64,000 bases of DNA from Secundilactobacillus mixtipabuli. GTDB taxonomy: Bacteria > Bacillota > Bacilli > Lactobacillales > Lactobacillaceae. This document shows, piece after piece, positions 25,824 through 35,358 of the stretch. The stretch spans positions 62,001 to 126,000 of the forward strand of contig NZ_BCMF01000008.1 of assembly GCF_002217925.1 (NCBI RefSeq). The letters run 5' to 3'. The translations under genes and the position numbers were made by a program. The first letter of the stretch is position 1; the number at the start of each line of letters is the position of its first letter. The notes under the pieces are model-generated. The model did not search any database, was not told the origin of the DNA, and worked only from the letters and a program-made list of their open reading frames with translations.

Positions 25824-27995
25824 ATGAGTTTAAAAGACCTTCAAGATGTCACTTATTATGATCTTAACAATGAAATTAACATTCCAGTAAAGGGCCAGAT
25901 CCCACTGAATAAAGATCAAGAAGCCCTTCAGGCTTTTTTAAAACAAAATGTTGAACCAAATACCAAAAAATTCGATTCATTGCAGGACCGTTTCAATTAC
26001 CTCTTGGAAAACAATTATATTGAAACGGGTTTCTACAACAAATACAAATTTTCTTTTATTGAATCATTATACGACTATTTAAAATCAGAAAATTTCCATT
26101 TTAAGTCTTTCATGGCAGCCTACAAATTTTATGCGCAGTACGCCTTACGGACAAACGATAACGACTATTACCTAGAAAACTATATTGATCGCGTTGCGCT
26201 AAACGCACTGTACTTTGCTGACGGCGACGAGCAGTTAGCCATGGATTTGGCTGACGAAATGATCCATCAGCGTTATCAACCAGCTACTCCCAGCTTCTTA
26301 AATGCTGGCCGTAAGCAACGTGGCGAATTAGTCTCGTGCTTCTTAATTCAAACAACCGATAATATGAACACCATCGGTCGAACAATTAACTCAGCGTTGC
26401 AACTTTCCCGAATTGGCGGCGGTGTTGGGATTAACTTATCCAACTTACGTGGCGCCGGTGATCCGATCAAGAATATTGAGGGTGCTGCCAGCGGTGTTGT
26501 TCCCGTTATGAAGTTATTAGAAGACAGTTTTTCCTATTCTAATCAGCTCGGCCAGCGTCAAGGTGCCGGTGTTGTTTATCTCAGCGTATTCCATCCAGAC
26601 ATTGTCGCTTTTCTATCTGCTAAAAAAGAAAACGCCGATGAAAAAATTCGGCTTAAGACCCTTTCACTTGGGATCACTGTGCCTGACAAATTTTATGAAC
26701 TGTGCCGGGATAATCAAGAGATGTATCTCTTCAGTCCTTATGACGTGGAGCGCGAATATGGTGTCCCATTTAGCTACGTCGATATTACCAAAGAATATGA
26801 CAAGATGGTTGCCAATGACGCCATTCACAAAAAGAAGTTACCTGCCCGTGAACTAGAAACTGAAATTGGTAAACTGCAACAAGAATCTGGCTATCCTTAC
26901 ATTATTAACATTGATACAGCCAACCGGGATAATCCCATTGATGGCCGTATCGTGATGAGCAATCTTTGCTCCGAAATTCTCCAAGTACAAACACCATCAA
27001 CTGTCGACAATACCCAGACTTACGTTCAATTAGGCCGTGACATTTCTTGCAATCTAGGCTCAACCAATATCGTTAATTTAATGGCAAGTCCAGACTTTGG
27101 TCACTCGGTTGAAACGATGGTTCGGGCACTCACTTTCATCACTGATCACTCTGATATTGATGTTGTGCCATCCATCCAAAATGGTAACAAGCTTGGCCAT
27201 ACGATTGGCCTCGGTGCGATGGGACTTCACAGTTTCTTTGCTAAAAACCAGATGATGTACGGTGACCCAGAAACCGTTGAATTTACTAATATTTACTTTA
27301 TGCTGCTGAATTACTGGACGTTAGTTGCCTCTAATCAGATTGCTAAAGAACGTCACACGACTTTCTATAACTTTGAAAAAAGCGCGTATGCAGACGGCAG
27401 TTATTTTGACAAATACACCAATCAAAAAGGTGACTTTATCCCTCAATCTGATAAAGTCAAAGCACTCTTTAAAGATACGTTTATACCAACAGCTGAAGAC
27501 TGGCAAAACCTTAAGGAAGCAGTAATGAAAGACGGTTTGTATCATCAAAATCGTTTAGCAGTCGCGCCTAATGGGTCCATCTCTTACATCAACGATACCA
27601 CGGCCAGCCTGCACCCCATTATCAACCGAATCGAAGAACGTCAAGAAAAGAAAATTGGTAATATTTACTACCCAGCACCCTATCTATCAAACGAAACGAT
27701 GCCTTACTATAAGTCAGCTTATGACACTGACATGCGTAAAGTTATTGACGTCTACGCTGCCGCTCAGCAACACGTGGATCAGGGAATGAGTATGACGCTC
27801 TTCATGCGTTCGACCATTCCTGAAGGCCTATATGAATGGAAAAATGGCCGAACTAATAAAATGACAACTCGTGATTTAAGCATTTTAAGAAACTACGCCC
27901 ATAAAAAGGGCCTTAAGTCAATTTACTATGTTCGAACATTTACGGATGACGAAGGCGAAATTGGTGCCAATCAATGTGAGAGTTGCGTCATTTAA
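25824..27995 (+). CDS. nrdE: NrdE, class Ib ribonucleotide reductase large subunit
   Basis: This 723-residue catalytic subunit reduces ribonucleoside diphosphates to deoxy forms. It shows the substrate-site cysteine motif LVSCFLIQTTDNM, the active-site NLCSEI near residue 385, the radical-transfer tyrosines YNRLAVAPNGSIS-type region (YHQNRLAVAPNGS) and the C-terminal redox pair CESC two residues from the end. A GAAAAGAG ribosome binding site precedes the ATG. It is separated from nrdH by a terminator and followed by nrdF after 50 bp. The activator nrdI is not in this operon. Confidence 0.96.
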   Translation: MSLKDLQDVTYYDLNNEINIPVKGQIPLNKDQEALQAFLKQNVEPNTKKFDSLQDRFNYLLENNYIETGFYNKYKFSFIESLYDYLKSENFHFKSFMAAYKFYAQYALRTNDNDYYLENYIDRVALNALYFADGDEQLAMDLADEMIHQRYQPATPSFLNAGRKQRGELVSCFLIQTTDNMNTIGRTINSALQLSRIGGGVGINLSNLRGAGDPIKNIEGAASGVVPVMKLLEDSFSYSNQLGQRQGAGVVYLSVFHPDIVAFLSAKKENADEKIRLKTLSLGITVPDKFYELCRDNQEMYLFSPYDVEREYGVPFSYVDITKEYDKMVANDAIHKKKLPARELETEIGKLQQESGYPYIINIDTANRDNPIDGRIVMSNLCSEILQVQTPSTVDNTQTYVQLGRDISCNLGSTNIVNLMASPDFGHSVETMVRALTFITDHSDIDVVPSIQNGNKLGHTIGLGAMGLHSFFAKNQMMYGDPETVEFTNIYFMLLNYWTLVASNQIAKERHTTFYNFEKSAYADGSYFDKYTNQKGDFIPQSDKVKALFKDTFIPTAEDWQNLKEAVMKDGLYHQNRLAVAPNGSISYINDTTASLHPIINRIEERQEKKIGNIYYPAPYLSNETMPYYKSAYDTDMRKVIDVYAAAQQHVDQGMSMTLFMRSTIPEGLYEWKNGRTNKMTTRDLSILRNYAHKKGLKSIYYVRTFTDDEGEIGANQCESCVI

Positions 27996-28045
27996 ATCTT
28001 ACTAGCAAGCATCATCACGTAATTAGACGTTAAAGGAGCTTAATA

Positions 28046-29002
28046 ATGACAGAATCATATCACGCAATAAACTGGAATGCTGTGGACGATCAAATTGATA
28101 AGGCCACTTGGGAAAAGTTAACGGAGCAGTTTTGGCTAGACACCCGAATCCCCCTATCAAACGATTTAGACGATTGGCGGGAGCTTGATGATAATCATAA
28201 ATGGGTCGTTGGTCACGTTTTTGGTGGTTTAACCCTTCTGGACACCCTGCAGTCTCAAGACGGCATGGCCTCACTCAGAAAAGATACGAAAACTCAACAT
28301 GAAATGGCCGTTTTAAATAACATTCAATTCATGGAATCAGTCCACGCTAAAAGTTATTCTTCAATCTTCACAACCTTAAATACGCCAGATGAAATCGATG
28401 AAATTTTTAACTGGAGCGATACTGAAGAATTTCTTCAAAACAAAGCGTTACGAATCCGGGATCTCTATCATGACGATAATCATCCGCTAAAGAAAAAAAT
28501 CGCCAACGTTTTCTTGGAAACTTTCCTCTTTTACTCCGGCTTTTTCACGCCACTTTATTACCTCGGCCACAATAAATTAGCTAACGTAGCCGAAATTATC
28601 AAACTCATTCTCCGGGATGAATCTGTCCATGGCACTTATATTGGCTATAAATTTCAAATTGGCTTCAATCAACTAGGTGAAAATGAACAGCAAGAACTAA
28701 AAGACTGGATGTTTAACTTCTTGTACGAACTCTACGAGAATGAAGAGAAGTATACCCACCTTGTTTATGATCAAGTCGGCTGGACTGATGAAGTGCTGTC
28801 CTTTATTCGCTATAACGCCAATAAAGCCCTCATGAACCTGGGTCAAGATCCGCTCTTCCCCGATACAGCTGATGACGTTAATCCAATCGTCATGAACGGT
28901 ATTTCAACGTCAACCGCTAACCATGACTTCTTCTCTCAAGTCGGTAATGGTTACCTGCTTGGTAACGTGGAAGCCATGCAAGATAGTGACTACGATATTT
29001 AA
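28046..29002 (+). CDS. nrdF: NrdF, class Ib ribonucleotide reductase small subunit
   Basis: The 318-residue radical-generating subunit holds the dimetal-tyrosyl cofactor, di-manganese in most class Ib enzymes. Metal ligands are visible in NIQFMESVHAKSYSSIF near residue 91 (E, H) and ILRDESVHGTYIGY near 190 (E, H), with the radical tyrosine in the former motif. AAAGGAG precedes the ATG. It ends the nrd cluster, and a strong terminator follows. Confidence 0.96.
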   Translation: MTESYHAINWNAVDDQIDKATWEKLTEQFWLDTRIPLSNDLDDWRELDDNHKWVVGHVFGGLTLLDTLQSQDGMASLRKDTKTQHEMAVLNNIQFMESVHAKSYSSIFTTLNTPDEIDEIFNWSDTEEFLQNKALRIRDLYHDDNHPLKKKIANVFLETFLFYSGFFTPLYYLGHNKLANVAEIIKLILRDESVHGTYIGYKFQIGFNQLGENEQQELKDWMFNFLYELYENEEKYTHLVYDQVGWTDEVLSFIRYNANKALMNLGQDPLFPDTADDVNPIVMNGISTSTANHDFFSQVGNGYLLGNVEAMQDSDYDI

Positions 29003-29021
29003 GTTTCAAGATAGAAAAACC

Positions 29022-29069
29022 CAATCAGGGATGATGCCTTTGAAATAAGGGCATCATCCCTGATTTTTG
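29022..29069 (+). terminator. nrdF terminator
   Basis: AATCAGGGATGATGCC and its complement form a long perfect stem with a short loop, followed by TTTTTGATT. Confidence 0.85.
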
Positions 29070-29236
29070 ATTATCACGATAAGTAATGGATGGGCATCGC
29101 TTCAAACTAGATTAGCTCTGTAAGGCCAGAAATCCATTCTCGAGCAATTTCAAAGCTGAAGCTGAGCAATAGTGCTCTAACTATTTGTAAAGCTCAAGCA
29201 CAGCCAAATTTTAGCCTCTTTGATACGAAAGAATAC
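29070..29236. other. Short intergenic stretch between convergent nrdF and rplL
   Basis: Apart from the two flanking terminators I see no gene, repeat or regulatory site in this spacer. Confidence 0.5.
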
Positions 29237-29238
29237 AA

Positions 29239-29268
29239 AAAAGCACTGTGCAATTGCACAGTGCTTTT
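29239..29268. terminator. rplJL terminator (perfect palindrome)
   Basis: AAAAGCACTGTGCAA followed by its exact complement; T-rich on the minus strand, 18 bp after the rplL stop. Confidence 0.85.
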
Positions 29269-29286
29269 AAAACGGGCTGCCTTAAA

Positions 29287-29652
29287 TTACTTAAGGGTAA
29301 CCACGCCACCAACTTCTTCAAGCTTAGCTTTAAGATCGTTGGCTTCGTCTTCTGAAACGCCTTCCTTGATAACTGAAGGTACGTTGTCAACAAGACCCTT
29401 AGCATCCTTTAAACCAAGACCAGTGATCTCACGGACAGCCTTGATAGCTTTAACCTTTTGGTCACCTGATTCAGTTAATTCAACGTCGTATGAATCCTTA
29501 GCAGCACCTGCATCGGCACCACCAGCAGCTGCAGCAACTGGAGCAGCAGCAGAAACATCGAATTCGTCTTCGATTGCCTTAACAAGGTCGTTTAAATCTG
29601 AGATTGACGCTTCTTTTAATGAAGCGATGATAGCATCTTTATCAAAAGCCAT
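29287..29652 (-). CDS. rplL: Ribosomal protein L7/L12
   Basis: The 121-residue stalk protein recruits translation factors to the ribosome. The N-terminal dimerisation helix, an Ala/Gly-rich hinge (residues about 36-52) and the globular C-terminal domain with [20 protein letters not shown] are all present. Start ATG 29652 follows GGAGG by eight bases. It lies 48 bp after rplJ in one operon. Confidence 0.97.
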   Translation of the reverse strand: MAFDKDAIIASLKEASISDLNDLVKAIEDEFDVSAAAPVAAAAGGADAGAAKDSYDVELTESGDQKVKAIKAVREITGLGLKDAKGLVDNVPSVIKEGVSEDEANDLKAKLEEVGGVVTLK

Positions 29653-29699
29653 TTTTGTTTCCTCCATTTTATATTGAAATAGTTAGTTGTGTTACAGAG

Positions 29700-30203
29700 T
29701 TAGGCAGCTTCACCTTCACCCTTGTCAGCGATTGCCTTAACCGCACGCGCAATTTTACGCATAGGATCAGACAAGGCACTAGCAAGCATTGACAACAAGT
29801 CTTCACGGCTTGGCATCGTAGCATATTCGTTGATTTCATCAAGAGTAGCAACTTTACCTTCAACCATACCACCCTTAAGACTCAAGGCATCGTGGCTGTC
29901 AGCAAACTTCTTCAAAATCTTGGCAGGTGCAATTGCATCTTCATCAGAAAAGGCAACAGCAGTTGGGCCAACAAACGTATCGTTCAAGTCTGCATAACCG
30001 GCTTTTTCTGCAGCACGGGTCAAAATCTTGTTCTTGATGACACTCATCGTAACACCGGCTTCACGTAATTGCTTACGCAAGTCAGTGACTTCGGCAACCG
30101 TTAAACCACGGTAGTCAACGACGATAGCTGATTGAGCGTTGTTAAAACGTTCAGTGGCTTCTTCGACTGCCTTAGCTTTGATTGCAACAGTTTCTTTACT
30201 CAT
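29700..30203 (-). CDS. rplJ: Ribosomal protein L10
   Basis: The 167-residue base of the L7/L12 stalk. The N-terminal RNA-binding domain includes [20 protein letters not shown], and the C-terminal helix binds L12 dimers. Start ATG 30203 follows GGAGGTG. Synthesis is probably autoregulated by L10 (with L12) binding to the leader at 30232-30352. Confidence 0.97.
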   Translation of the reverse strand: MSKETVAIKAKAVEEATERFNNAQSAIVVDYRGLTVAEVTDLRKQLREAGVTMSVIKNKILTRAAEKAGYADLNDTFVGPTAVAFSDEDAIAPAKILKKFADSHDALSLKGGMVEGKVATLDEINEYATMPSREDLLSMLASALSDPMRKIARAVKAIADKGEGEAA

Positions 30204-30231
30204 TAGTTTCACCTCCTGAATTCTTTTAGGA

Positions 30232-30352
30232 ATAAAAAATCCCTATGTCCGCCAGGCATAGAGAGAAATGTAAAACTAAATTCACATCTTCCTCGGCAGG
30301 TAGATTGAGGCTTTCGCCACCTGAGTCTTGGGCAGAACAAATATCAACTTGT
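30232..30352 (-). promoter_or_regulatory. L10 leader (rplJL autoregulatory RNA)
   Basis: The minus strand contains the conserved L10-leader elements CCAAGACTCAGGTGGCGAAA and CCTCAATCTACCTGCCGAGG (30289-30334). They are followed by a terminator hairpin, CTATGCC-tggc-GGACATAG with T6 at 30235-30262. Binding of L10/L12 to the kink-turn region would favour the terminator, giving feedback by attenuation. Confidence 0.88.
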
Positions 30353-30402
30353 TAAGCATACAGAATACTTGAACAAAAGTCAATACGGGATTTCCTATTT
30401 AA

Positions 30403-31095
30403 TTAAAGGGAAGCAACATCAACGTTGACACTTGGGCCAAAGGTTGATGAAATGGATACGTGTTGTACGTAAGTCCCTTTAACAGCTGCAGGACGGGCTG
30501 AAACAACCACGTTCGCAATTGTCTCCAAGTTTTCAACTAACTTGTCAGAATCGAATGATACTTTACCCACAGGAACTGCAACGTTACCGTCACGGTCAGT
30601 CCGGTAAGTAACCTTACCAGCCTTAGAATCGTTAACAGCCTTCGTTACGTCCATGGTAACAGTACCAGTCTTAGGGTTAGGCATTAAGCCCTTAGGTCCA
30701 AGAACACGACCTAAACGACCAACTTGGGCCATCATATCTGGTGTTGCAATTGCAACATCAAAGTCCAACCAGCCATCTTGGATCTTGGCAACTAAGTCGT
30801 CTTCACCAACAAAGTCAGCGCCAGCGGCTTCAGCTTCCTTAGCCTTGTCACCCTTTGCAAATACAACAACAGTCTGATCTTTACCAGTACCGTTAGGCAG
30901 AACAACTGCCCCACGGAGCTGTTGGTCAGCTTGCTTTGTATCTACGTTAAGCTTGAATGCAATTTCAACAGTTGCATCAAACTTAGCAAAATCAATTTTC
31001 TTAACTAAATCAACAGCTTCATCAAGCGAGTAGTTCTTTTCAGCTTCTACTTGCTTGACAGCGTCTTGATACTTTTTACCTCTTTTATGAGCCAT
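30403..31095 (-). CDS. rplA: Ribosomal protein L1
   Basis: The 230-residue protein of the mobile L1 stalk at the E site. The signature [19 protein letters not shown] is near residue 125. Start ATG 31095 ([10 protein letters not shown]) follows GGAGG. It is downstream of rplK, and L1 classically represses this operon at the translational level; I did not identify its mRNA site. Confidence 0.97.
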   Translation of the reverse strand: MAHKRGKKYQDAVKQVEAEKNYSLDEAVDLVKKIDFAKFDATVEIAFKLNVDTKQADQQLRGAVVLPNGTGKDQTVVVFAKGDKAKEAEAAGADFVGEDDLVAKIQDGWLDFDVAIATPDMMAQVGRLGRVLGPKGLMPNPKTGTVTMDVTKAVNDSKAGKVTYRTDRDGNVAVPVGKVSFDSDKLVENLETIANVVVSARPAAVKGTYVQHVSISSTFGPSVNVDVASL

Positions 31096-31191
31096 CTTGT
31101 GAATTCCTCCTTGCAAATGTGGTTATAACGGCTTGGCCTCCCACTTGATACATTTGCTTTAACAAAGTATCCGTAGTGTTAGTAGCTGGGA

Positions 31192-31617
31192 TTAACCTTC
31201 TACAGTGAAGCCCATGCTACGAGCAGTACCTTCAACCATGCGCATAGCTGCTTCTACGTCAGCAGCGTTTAGGTCTTGCATTTTGGTCTCAGCGATTTGC
31301 TTAACTTGATCCTTGGTTACTTTAGCAACCTTTTTCGTGTTAGGCTCGCCTGAACCGTGTTCAACACCGGCGGCCTTCTTTAAAAGAACGGCTGCTGGCG
31401 GAGTCTTAGTAATGAAGTCGAATGAACGATCCTCATAAACCGTGATAACAACAGGAATAATCATTCCAGCTTGATCGGCTGTACGAGCGTTAAAATCCTT
31501 CGTAAAGCCCATAATGTTAATCCCGGCTTGGCCCAATGCTGGACCAACTGGTGGAGCTGGTGTTGCTTTTCCCGCAGGAATTTGCAATTTAACAATGTTA
31601 GCTACTTTTTTAGCCAC
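31192..31617 (-). CDS. rplK: Ribosomal protein L11
   Basis: The 141-residue protein of the GTPase-associated centre. The N-terminal [20 protein letters not shown] segment is diagnostic. The start is a GTG (VAKKVANIV) with GGAGG eight bases upstream; an ATG inside the spacer is in another frame. The length exactly fits the family, so the longer open frame upstream is not coding. Confidence 0.97.
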   Translation of the reverse strand: MAKKVANIVKLQIPAGKATPAPPVGPALGQAGINIMGFTKDFNARTADQAGMIIPVVITVYEDRSFDFITKTPPAAVLLKKAAGVEHGSGEPNTKKVAKVTKDQVKQIAETKMQDLNAADVEAAMRMVEGTARSMGFTVEG

Positions 31618-31746
31618 GAGACATACCTCCTTGAGTCCGTGTTGTGGTAAATGGAGAGCAGATTTCTCCTCCCACACGTGTATGCAGAACATACTCATAT
31701 AAACTACCACAATTATAGTGACTTGCCAAGCAATTCTTCAGATTAT

Positions 31747-32295
31747 TTAAATAACTGGATCAACTTGGTCGAAATTCAGTTCAGCGCTAGTTTCACGACC
31801 GAACATGTTGATATTAACCTTGAGCTTACCTTTTTCATGGTCGATCTCGGTAATTTTACCTTCCATGCCTGAAAAGGCACCATCGACGATCTTAACCGTA
31901 TCATCAACATCAACGTCAAGATCTTCATGACGGCTGCTCATGCCTAATCGCTTCAAAATTAGTTCAACTTCATCAGGAAGCAACGGGGTTGGCTTTGAGC
32001 CCTGACCGTGAGAACCGATAAATCCGGTAACACCTGGTGTATTCCGAACGATATACCAAGCATCATCCGTCATCACCATTTCAACCAAAACGTAACCAGG
32101 GAAGGTTTTATCCATCTTGATTTTTTCTTTACCGTTTTTAACCTCACGTTCCTCTTCTTCTGGGACAACTACCCGGAAAATGTAGTCTTGCATTCCCATT
32201 GATTGGGCACGTGATTCCAAGTTCATCTTTACTTTGTTTTCATAGCCAGAATAGGTATGAAGGACATACCATTGCTTTTCAGCTGATTCAACCAT
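31747..32295 (-). CDS. nusG: NusG, transcription elongation factor
   Basis: A 182-residue two-domain factor that binds RNA polymerase and links it to Rho or the ribosome. The N-terminal NGN domain (WYVLHTYSGYENKVK, then FPGYVLVEMVM) and the C-terminal KOW domain (VKIVDGAFSGMEGKITEID) are complete. AAAGGATGG precedes the ATG. It lies after secE but appears to have its own extended -10 promoter and leader hairpin (32342-32391). Confidence 0.96.
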   Translation of the reverse strand: MVESAEKQWYVLHTYSGYENKVKMNLESRAQSMGMQDYIFRVVVPEEEEREVKNGKEKIKMDKTFPGYVLVEMVMTDDAWYIVRNTPGVTGFIGSHGQGSKPTPLLPDEVELILKRLGMSSRHEDLDVDVDDTVKIVDGAFSGMEGKITEIDHEKGKLKVNINMFGRETSAELNFDQVDPVI

Positions 32296-32341
32296 TTTGT
32301 TCCATCCTTTCCTAAAGGGACTAATACAGTCAATTAATCAA

Positions 32342-32391
32342 AATAAAAAAACTCCGACCGCGCGAAGTTTTCAACAAAACCTATTATAGCA
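32342..32391 (-). promoter_or_regulatory. Promoter and leader terminator-like hairpin between secE and nusG
   Basis: On the minus strand TGCTATAAT (extended -10, 32383-32391) is followed about 15 bases later by AACTTC-N8-GGAGTT and a T7 run at 32344-32350. This looks like a short terminator inside the nusG leader. Confidence 0.45.
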
Positions 32392-32411
32392 TAGATTACC
32401 GTCTAGTGGCA

Positions 32412-32588
32412 TTAAGCCAAGAACTTTAATCCGATTTGAACCAGATAGTCAATAATCCCTAAAAAGATCGCCATGGACACAGCAACAACAATCACGCTGC
32501 TGGTATCCTTTCGGGTCTGTTTAGCATCAGGCCAAGAGACCTGTTTCATTTCGTCTTTAACAGCAACTAAAAATCTAAAAAAGTGCAT
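32412..32588 (-). CDS. secE: SecE, preprotein translocase subunit
   Basis: A 58-residue single-pass membrane subunit of the SecYEG channel. The conserved cytoplasmic amphipathic segment VKDEMKQVSWPDAKQTRKD, with the family motif SWP, precedes one membrane helix ending GLKFLA. GGAGGGG precedes the ATG. It sits between rpmG and nusG, the universal context. Confidence 0.95.
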   Translation of the reverse strand: MHFFRFLVAVKDEMKQVSWPDAKQTRKDTSSVIVVAVSMAIFLGIIDYLVQIGLKFLA

Positions 32589-32618
32589 GAGCCCCTCCTT
32601 ACACCGGGTAACAACGCG

Positions 32619-32768
32619 TTACCGGGTCTCCCGATGTAACGTATGCTTACCACAATACTTACAGTATTTTTTTACTTCAAGTCGAACTTTACGATTAGGA
32701 CTAGCCGGGACAGTATAGTTCCGGGATCCACAGACAGAACATGCTAACGCAACCTTCTTTTGAGCCAC
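32619..32768 (-). CDS. rpmG: Ribosomal protein L33
   Basis: A 49-residue zinc-ribbon form of L33 with cysteine pairs CSVC and CKYC. The start is GTG ([13 protein letters not shown]) with AAGGAGGTG ten bases upstream; the longer upstream reading is not supported. It precedes secE as in Bacillus (rpmGB). Confidence 0.94.
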   Translation of the reverse strand: MAQKKVALACSVCGSRNYTVPASPNRKVRLEVKKYCKYCGKHTLHRETR

Positions 32769-32839
32769 GTCTAACACCTCCTTATAGCAAGCTTCATGAT
32801 AGCATTTACTTAAAGCGCGTGTCAAGCAATGTCACAGTT

Positions 32840-33421
32840 CTAGTCAGCCTGCTTACGTAAACGAAGCTTTCTTTTGATCCGTTCATTGGCGTTGTGAAAC
32901 TGTATGCCATCAAGCTGAAACCGTTCGCAGATTTGCGCTTCAGTCTCACCAGATAATAAAGCGATTAAAACCGATCTTTCCATCTTTGACATATCTTTCT
33001 TAACCGTTTCAAACAGCTGTTGCTTAAAAATGACTAATCCTTCAGAGGAAAATAGTTGCTCATCCGCTAAAGTATCTGCAAAATAACTCGGATTAGCATC
33101 AATTGAAGAAACTGGTCCCGTTGCTTTCCGCTTTTTGGCATTGAGTCGCCGAGCACAATCACGCCGACAGTTAAGCAACGCCGCCTTCAGATATGAACCA
33201 AAAGCGTGTGTCCTTGTCACGTCAAAGCGATTCACAACTTCCCAAATCACAATTCTTGATTCTTGCATCCAATCTGAAAGCTCTAATCCCTGTAGATAAA
33301 AGCGCTTTTGGATGCTTAAAATCAGCGGCTTATACCGGTCCATCAACTCTTGTAACGCACTTTCACTACCTTCACGTGCCATTTCTACCAGTGTCCAATC
33401 CGCTTGATCTTTGACGAGCAT
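32840..33421 (-). CDS. sigH: SigH-like alternative sigma factor
   Basis: This 193-residue sigma-70 family protein resembles SigH of Bacillus subtilis, which also lies immediately upstream of rpmG-secE-nusG. The region 2 segment QELMDRYKPLILSIQKRF...DWMQESRIVIWEVV lies in the first 70 residues. A short region 4 helix-turn-helix sits near residues 150-190 and is less well conserved. In non-sporulating lactobacilli this factor is linked with competence-like genes; comFA and comFC are in this window. No anti-sigma partner is adjacent. Confidence 0.82.
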   Translation of the reverse strand: MLVKDQADWTLVEMAREGSESALQELMDRYKPLILSIQKRFYLQGLELSDWMQESRIVIWEVVNRFDVTRTHAFGSYLKAALLNCRRDCARRLNAKKRKATGPVSSIDANPSYFADTLADEQLFSSEGLVIFKQQLFETVKKDMSKMERSVLIALLSGETEAQICERFQLDGIQFHNANERIKRKLRLRKQAD

Positions 33422-33518
33422 GTTGTTTCCTCCGTTGGCTTAGTTAAGCATTGGAAACAATATAACAGGCGAGTGAACTGATGTATACCAAACAGAATTC
33501 CCAATTATACATTAAAAA

Positions 33519-33600
33519 CACAACCGGTTTCGACTTTTAGACCAGTAATGCGACTGCATCACTATTTATAGAGCTAGTCCAAAATCTTAAACCGGTTGTG
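33519..33600 (-). terminator. Long-armed hairpin between yacP and sigH
   Basis: Twelve-bp perfect arms CACAACCGGTTT/AAACCGGTTGTG enclose 58 bases whose ends also pair imperfectly. TTTTTAAT follows on the minus strand. It probably ends the yacP transcript. Confidence 0.6.
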
Positions 33601-33620
33601 ATTGATGAGCTTTTTTCCAA

Positions 33621-34160
33621 TTAATTATCTGGGTGATGATTCTCGCCCAAATGATCACGCAATTGTTCTAATTTTGATAGCTGGCCGTCATCCCAAGGCG
33701 AACGGCGGACCTGCCCTTGGTCGGCAAATTTAACGGCCTGGGTGTGAACTTCCTTGCGGGTCCGATTAATATCAGTCAGCAATTCTCCCGCTGGAATTCG
33801 CAGCGCCCCCGCCGAAAAAACGGTCCACTGTTCAGCCTGATCACTGGTAGCGACAGTCACCTGCGTAAACCGTGTCTGTTTTTGCTTGGTCAACGCCTCA
33901 ATATACTCATCAGCAGTCTGGTCTTGCCCGGTCCAAACGACCTCAAGTCCGTAATGGTCGTACTTTTTGGACATCCCGGGAACGTACATGGCATCAAAGA
34001 CCACGATCATTTCAATTCTTTGGTACTTATGATATTCCGATAAAATCGATAATAAGTTATCGCGAGCTTCTTCCAAGCGTCCCGACAGCTTTAAGCGATT
34101 TAAATCCGGCCAGTTACCAATCATATTGTAGGCATCAACAATTAAGATATCTTTTTTCAA
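33621..34160 (-). CDS. YacP/Rae1-type NYN-domain ribonuclease
   Basis: A protein of about 179 residues with a PIN-like NYN nuclease fold. Bacillus subtilis Rae1 (YacP) cleaves mRNA in the ribosomal A site. The acidic residues of ILIVDAYNMIGNWPDL and VVFDAMYVPG are visible, and TADEYIEAL carries a further Asp/Glu cluster. TTG 34160 gives the family-like N-terminus MKKDILIVDAYN and follows GGGTGAGG closely; GTG 34169 is the alternative. It is 10-19 bp after rlmB in the cysS-mrnC-rlmB-yacP order known from Bacillus. Confidence 0.87.
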   Translation of the reverse strand: MKKDILIVDAYNMIGNWPDLNRLKLSGRLEEARDNLLSILSEYHKYQRIEMIVVFDAMYVPGMSKKYDHYGLEVVWTGQDQTADEYIEALTKQKQTRFTQVTVATSDQAEQWTVFSAGALRIPAGELLTDINRTRKEVHTQAVKFADQGQVRRSPWDDGQLSKLEQLRDHLGENHHPDN

Positions 34161-34178
34161 TAACCTCACCCAATTCGT

Positions 34179-34946
34179 TTAATTCAGCGGGTGACGGGAA
34201 GAAAAGGCTTGATACATCAAAAGGCTAGCTGCCACACTGGCATTTAAACTTTGAACGTGTCCTACCATTGGAATTGTTAGCATCTCATCCACTGTCTTTT
34301 TCAACAGAGGAGAAATTCCCTTACCTTCATTACCGATAATAATGCCAACTGGTCCCTTAGCATCAAAGCGTCGGTAATCGGTCCCATTCATATCCGTACC
34401 AAATACCCAAAGCCCGCGGTCTTTCAATTCTTTGACCGTGTTGACTAAGTTAGTAACCCGAACAACCGGAACGTGTTCAATAGCACCCGTTGAAGTTTTC
34501 GCAACCACTCCAGTTAGGCCAACCGAACGCCGCTTAGGAATAATAATCCCATGCGCTCCTACAGCATCAGCAGTTCGCATGATCGACCCTAAGTTATGCG
34601 GATCATTGATATTGTCCAGAATAAGGAAAAATGGTGCTTCATCCTTCTCCTTTGCGCGTTCGAATAAATCATCGATACTGGCATACTTATACGCTGAAAC
34701 AGCTAACACAACGCCTTGATGATTCTCACGCGGTGCTAGTCGTTCAAGCTTTGACTTAGGCACCATTTGAATCACCAACGATCGCTTTTTAGCTAACTTG
34801 ATGATTTCACCGATCAGTTCGTTCTTTAAACCGTCTTGAATAAAGACTTTGTTGATTTCCTGATCACTTTTTAAAGCCGTAATTGCTGGATGGCGGCCGA
34901 AAATAAATTCAGAAGGTTCTTCTGGTGTCTGTTCATTATTTCTCAT
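34179..34946 (-). CDS. rlmB: RlmB-type 23S rRNA 2'-O-methyltransferase
   Basis: A 255-residue SPOUT methyltransferase that methylates the 2'-OH of G2251 in 23S rRNA (TrmH/SpoU family). The N-terminal substrate domain begins [12 protein letters not shown], and the knot contains [31 protein letters not shown] and [14 protein letters not shown]. It overlaps mrnC by 11 bases. Confidence 0.92.
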   Translation of the reverse strand: MRNNEQTPEEPSEFIFGRHPAITALKSDQEINKVFIQDGLKNELIGEIIKLAKKRSLVIQMVPKSKLERLAPRENHQGVVLAVSAYKYASIDDLFERAKEKDEAPFFLILDNINDPHNLGSIMRTADAVGAHGIIIPKRRSVGLTGVVAKTSTGAIEHVPVVRVTNLVNTVKELKDRGLWVFGTDMNGTDYRRFDAKGPVGIIIGNEGKGISPLLKKTVDEMLTIPMVGHVQSLNASVAASLLMYQAFSSRHPLN

Positions 34947-35358
34947 TTGGTAATCTCCCTGCTTCTACCTGCTCAATGCACCACTGTGCCATTTCAGCTA
35001 ACCGGTCCTGTTGGTCACTCAACGTTAAATAGCCAAAAACGGCTTCAAATCCCGTTGAGATTCGGTACGTCATCACACTGGTGTTTTTAGCATGCGTGTA
35101 ACTTTTAGCGTTACGGCCGCGCTTAAAATAGTATTCCTCTTCTTCAGTCCAGAAGCCATCTGCATCCATCAGTGCAATCAGTCCAGCTTGCGCTTTCGCA
35201 GAAACATACATGGTTGCCTTGTGCTGTAACTTATTCGGCCTCGTTAGCCCCTGTTCGATCAAATGACGTCTGATAAAAACTTCATAGGCTGCATCGCCCA
35301 TGTAAGCCAGTACGACGCCATTCAATTGCCGATAATCTTGTTGTGCTTGTTCGCTCAT
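34936..35358 (-). CDS. mrnC: Mini-ribonuclease III
   Basis: A 140-residue stand-alone RNase III catalytic domain that matures 23S rRNA. The active-site helix is [16 protein letters not shown] near residue 14. There is no double-stranded RNA-binding domain, as expected. It overlaps cysS by four bases and rlmB by 11, indicating tight coupling. Confidence 0.93.
   Translation of the reverse strand: MSEQAQQDYRQLNGVVLAYMGDAAYEVFIRRHLIEQGLTRPNKLQHKATMYVSAKAQAGLIALMDADGFWTEEEEYYFKRGRNAKSYTHAKNTSVMTYRISTGFEAVFGYLTLSDQQDRLAEMAQWCIEQVEAGRLPNEK

Noticed and set aside
31618-31710. N-terminal extension of L11
   Set aside because: The GTG at 31617 gives the standard 141-residue protein and has the ribosome binding site; the extension is non-homologous.
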